A stretch of DNA of 64,000 bases, taken from the NCBI RefSeq assembly GCF_004027225.2, contig NC_044289.2, positions 1,612,001-1,676,000 of the forward strand, given 5' to 3'. The position numbers and the translations under genes are program-made. Positions 60,158 to 64,000 of the stretch are shown in pieces. Within the stretch, counting starts at the first letter, position 1; each line of letters starts with the position of its first letter. Under the pieces are notes generated by a model. It searched no databases. It saw nothing but the letters and a program-made list of their open reading frames with translations, and was not told the origin of the DNA. The stretch comes from Strigops habroptila. Its lineage: Eukaryota > Chordata > Aves > Psittaciformes > Psittacidae.

Positions 60158-60462
60158 GGATGCTGGGGAGAGACTCTTTATTTTAGGGATTGTAGTGATA
60201 GGACAAGGGGTGATGGGTTCAAACTGAAACAGGGGAAGTTCAGGTTAGATCTTAGGCAGAAGTTCTTCCCTGTGAGGGTGGTGAGGCACTGGAATGGGTT
60301 GCCCAGAGAGGTTGTGAATGCTTCATCCCTGGCAGTGCTCAAGGCCAGGTTGGACAGAGCCTTGGGCGACATGGTTTAGTGCGAGGTGTCCCTGCCTATG
60401 GCAGGGGGTTGGAACTAGATGATCTTAAGGTCCTTTCCAAGCCAAACCGTTCTGTGATTCCG
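60158..60462 (+). repeat. CR1 LINE fragment with ORF2 C-terminus
   Basis: Begins GATGCTGGGGAGAGACTC and ends CCGTTCTGTGATTCCG. The frame from 60125 to 60379 remains open through [20 protein letters not shown] and [18 protein letters not shown], then stops, which is the natural C-terminus of CR1 ORF2 followed by the 3' UTR (TAGTGCGAGGTGTCCCTGCC). This belongs to a third CR1 lineage. Sense to TOP1. Confidence 0.95.
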
Positions 60463-60973
60463 CAGTGTCAGGCAGTTGGATTTGCTCCCTCAAAGGGGTT
60501 GCAGTTTCTGAGCAAATGGCTTCAAACCCCAGGGGAACTCTTCCCTTGGAAGGTTTCCAGACAGGTTAGAAACCAAGTTCTTCATGTGTGCAGCCAGGAG
60601 GGGTTTCCTCAGAGACACTGGCATTGGGTTTGGCAGCACAGTCACATACTGATGGATCCGTTTCCATGATGTTCTCTTCATAGCACCAGTTTCATTGGAA
60701 AAGCACTTACTTTCTCACCCCTTGTTCAAATGGCACCTCCAGTATGTGTGTGTGTTACTGAGCAATATCTGCTTGGAAGCACACTCCTGACAGCCGGTTT
60801 GCAGCACTTGGCTTTCTGTAAAATAAAACTCCTTTTTAGGCTCAGCAGCTCTTGTGAGCCCTTTGCAGCGAGATGAGCAGTGATGCTGTGGCCGCTGCCC
60901 ATCTCATTACAACTTGTTGTAAAGACTCCACTGGCTCGAAGCTCTTGTTTTTGTAACAAAGGGGACAAAATCC

Positions 60974-61485
60974 TCATAGAATCATCATAGGATCATGGAA
61001 TGTTTTGGGTTGGAAAGGACCTTCAAAGCTCATCTGGTCCAACCCCCTGCAGTGAGCAGGGACATCTTCACCTAGATCGGGTTGCCCAGAACCACATCCA
61101 GCCTGGCCTGGAATGTCTCCGGGGATGGGGCATCCACCACCCCTCTGAGCAACCTGTGCCAGTGTTTTACCACCCTCATTGTGCAAAATGTCTTCATCAC
61201 ATCCAGCCTGAATCTCCCTCTTTTAGTTTAAACTCCTCATCCTATGACAACAGGCCCTGCTAAAAAGTCTCTCCCCATCTTTCTTATAGGCCTCTTTCGA
61301 GTGCTGAAAGGCCACAGCAAGGTCTCCACGAAGTCTTCTCCAGGCTGAACAACCCCAGCTCTCTCAGCCTTTCCTCACAGCAGAGGTGCTCATCCCTCTG
61401 ATCATTTCTGTGCCCTTCCTATGGACCCTCTCCAGCAGGTCCATGTCTTTCCTGTGCTGAGACCCGTTCCAAACCCCAGCCCCAC
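60974..61485 (-). repeat. CR1 LINE fragment, second lineage (about 510 bp)
   Basis: Starts TCATAGAATCATCATAGGAT and continues GGGTTGGAAAGGACCTTC, CCCCCTGCAGTGAGCAGGG, GGAATGTCTCCGGGGATGGG and GACAACAGGCCCTGC, into ORF2-derived CTTCTCCAGGCTGAACAACC. It is the antisense relative of the copy at 52232. The inner boundary near 61485 is approximate. Confidence 0.94.
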
Positions 61486-62597
61486 AGCAGTGCCACTGCG
61501 TTACTGTCCCTCCACTGTGCCCATCCAGCGCCTCCCTCTGCAGCAGAACCCAACTGCTGGGGACCCCCAGCAGCCCCCGAGAGCCTGTGCCCCACTGGGG
61601 GCTGTGGCAGCCCTTTCCATGGGGGATTTGAAGGGAAAACCTGCCTGTTTGTACTCAAGTGTCTCCTCTGACAGGGAAAAACAAGTGAAAAGTAGCCATG
61701 ACTGCTGCAAATTAAGCAAAACCTTCCCGGGGCAACAGGAATGTGGGATTTTCCAGGGGTTTTTACCTGTATGGGGAATGTGTAAAGCACTTGATAAAAG
61801 CTCTGTCCCCTGTCGCTGAAATTGAAGATGAAGCCTTTAGAAAAGTTTATCTGAGATCAATAGAACTGCCTGGAAGTCTACAGAAACTCCATTCTGCCTT
61901 CACAAAAGCTGCTGTGTTACTGCAGCAGATGTGTTGGATCTTGGGTAATTCCAGACAGGCTGAAGGGTGCTGCAGCAGAAATCCAGCTGCTGTTGTCACT
62001 GGGACGTCGTTTGTACCTCGGTGGGGTTTTATACAGAGTGTGGGGTCCCCTAATTGTGTTCTGAGCAGGATGGTGCTGTGCTGGGCACAGGCACAGCATT
62101 GTCTGCTTGGGTTTGAAGCACATCCTTTGTCTGTCTGTAGCTGTTTGACAGCTTCATTTCCTGCCCTGTACTTAAAAAAGGCTTTGAAAAGAAAACCTGC
62201 ATCAGGAAGCAGCAGATCTCCAGTGCAGGAGAATAAATGTTTCCTGTATCCAGACTTTGAAGGATCTAAACTGCCAAGAGAAGTCTCAGAAATACCTAAA
62301 ATAATTTGGGTTTCATATGGCAGAAGTGTGTGGAGCGCTATGTGCAACTTCTGAAATTTGCTTCTTGCTTTCCTCCTCTCCCACTCACAAGATGACACTT
62401 GTGTGTCTTAACCACTCGTTTACAGCTGTAGTAAACTGGGAGAGAACATTGGAATGCCTCAGATCTCCAGCACCCCTCAAGGAAAGAAAATTCAAAGCCC
62501 ACTTAAGAAATATCCGTATCAGGGAATAAATCCACATCACTATGGAGCAAAGTGTTTTCTTCTGCTCCTTTTAGCCCTGTACTTCCCAGCCCCCAAA

Positions 62598-62842
62598 ACT
62601 GCCAGAGGGGAGATTGAGAGGAGCTCTTCGGCAGAAGTTCTTCCCTGTGCGGGTGCTGAGGCGCTGGCACAGACTTTTCCCAGAGAAGCTGTGGCTGCCC
62701 CATCCCTGGCAGTGTTCAAGGCCAGGTTGGACACAGGGGCTTGGAGCAACCTGCTCTAGTGGAAGGTGTCCCTGCCCATGGCAGGGGTTGGAACTGGATG
62801 AGCTTTAAGGTCCCTTCAACCCAAACCAGTCTGGGATTCTGT
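62598..62842 (+). repeat. CR1 LINE fragment, AAAAGTC-variant lineage
   Basis: Begins ACTGCCAGAGGGGAGATTGA and ends CAGTCTGGGATTCTGTG. It has GCACAGACTTTTCCCAGAGA where most copies have GCACAGGGTGCCCAGAGA. Sense to TOP1. Confidence 0.95.
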
Positions 62843-64000
62843 GAAAAGAAAAATCTAATCCACACCCGTTAAATATAAATGTCAGTGATTAAAAACCCGA
62901 CATGAAGCAGATCTGCTGTGGCAGTCCCTCTGGCCGTGGGAGATGAGCATTTCAAACAAGCAGACCATGTACAGTAGTGAAGTAATGGGTCCTCTGAAGC
63001 CAAGACCCAAGAGATTGGTTCAGAAGTGTCGGCAGTAGCAGTGTCTGCCCAGAGGTGTCTCGGGCTGTGTGTGCAGCGCGGGTGCCGCTGTGCAGAGCTG
63101 TGCCGGGGAATGGCAGCAAGGAGGCTGCTCCTCGTGCTGCCAGCGCGGAGCAGCGCCGCATCCAGCGGCAGGGAGAACGCTCCGCTGGCAGGCTGCGTGC
63201 TTCTGTGAGCGCAGCTGGAGGTGACCTCAAGTGTGGGACACAAGGGATTTACACTGATCTTCACTGGATCTTCAGAGTTTTATGGTTTTGCTGGGAAAAA
63301 CAGACTCCAGGCATTAAACATCAGCTCAGACTTCTTGTACGTGTCTGATTTATTACATGATCCCAAAGTAAGCGTCACATGGATTGCAGGCAGGAAGAGG
63401 CAGAATAGGTGACACAGGGGAAAAGCAGTTTCAAATGAACACTTGTGCACCCCCTGCTCCCTGGCCTGGGGTGGGGGGGGTGGTTTTTTCCCCACTTGCA
63501 TGCACAGTTCACCTCGATCAGCTTCCTAATGTGATACTGCCTTCCAGTAACAACTTACTGCTCTTCATTTAGCAGCACACCTGATTCTCACACAGCCATA
63601 GGAGGTGCTTGAGACGCCTTATCCTTGGTTCACTGCGTGAATGTTGTTCTACTTCCTGTAGCTGTGGATTAGTCCAGCTTTTATCTTGTTCATCTTGCTG
63701 AAGGCTTCATCTGTTATCTGCAAACTGGTGCAAAGACGCCGTTCAGCTCTGGGAAAAGTGGTTGCAGGGGTTTTATTGTACTGCTGAAATCCCACCAGAA
63801 CCATTGCAGCTCACGTGTTCGTTCCCTGTAATACCAGATGAGAGCTCTCTGACAGTGAGCAGAAAATAGTGCAAGCCAGCCGAAAGCTCGCCCTTGGCTG
63901 CTGTGCCTCCTGGCTGCTCCCTGCGCAGTCAGCTCTTCCTTGCCTGGGTTAGGCTGAATGTGATCACGGCTCCCCATTGATACAGAATTGCATCACCTGG

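Larger units (their letters stand above)
55974..64000 (+). other. TOP1: TOP1 intron 3 (5' part, over 8.0 kb)
   Basis: The intron begins GTGAGG and continues to the window edge. It is the most CR1-dense part of the window: six fragments in 8 kb. Unannotated gaps of more than 300 bp (55974-56444, 57386-58366, 58661-60157, 60463-60973, 61486-62597 and 62843-64000) hold no supported gene or RNA. A 203-codon open frame at 61743-62354 overlaps a 183-codon open frame on the other strand, and neither has a recognisable domain. Confidence 0.88.

Noticed and set aside
1..64000. CRISPR arrays, bacterial operons, tRNA or rRNA genes
   Set aside because: The repeats are dispersed CR1 copies or simple tandem repeats, not spacer-interrupted repeats. 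No cloverleaf or rRNA sequence was recognised, and the gene structure is vertebrate.

Overview
This is eukaryotic genomic DNA from a bird. The base for that call is the interspersed repeats: about 18 chicken-repeat-1 (CR1) LINE fragments, many with the avian CR1 3' end (copies of ATTCTATG), plus one solo endogenous-retrovirus LTR of a type I associate with passerine genomes. CR1 subfamilies and this LTR suggest a neoavian bird, perhaps a passerine or parrot; the species cannot be fixed from the window.

The only protein-coding gene I can support is the 5' part of TOP1 (nuclear DNA topoisomerase I), on the + strand. Exon 1 coding sequence is 27813-27845 (residues 1-11), exon 2 is a 25-nt microexon at 28339-28363 (residues 12-19 plus one base), and exon 3 is 55871-55973 (residues 20-53 plus two bases). 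All five splice signals fit consensus and the reading phase is continuous. Exon 4 and everything after it, including the core, linker and catalytic domains, lie beyond the right edge.

Layout. 1-26756: intergenic DNA with no convincing gene, eight CR1 fragments, a 19-bp minisatellite at 11948-12080 and several AT-rich blocks that look like candidate conserved non-coding elements. In human the gene upstream of TOP1 is MAFB across a large gene-poor interval, so this is probably the TOP1-proximal end of that interval. 26757-27265: an antisense CR1 abutting the promoter. About 27240-28770: the CpG-island promoter with four copies of a GC-box plus octamer-like composite motif, two inverted CCAAT boxes and two NRF-1-like sites, then exon 1, intron 1 and exon 2. 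28364-55870: the 27.5-kb intron 2, whose first 19.8 kb has no recognisable CR1, followed by three CR1 copies and the LTR. 55974-64000: start of intron 3, CR1-rich, including a fragment with a recognisable reverse-transcriptase motif and an inverted CR1 pair.

No RNA genes, CRISPR arrays, operons or bacterial features are present. The most noteworthy signal is the promoter architecture: four GC-box/octamer modules, with a retrotransposon forming the upstream border of the CpG island.
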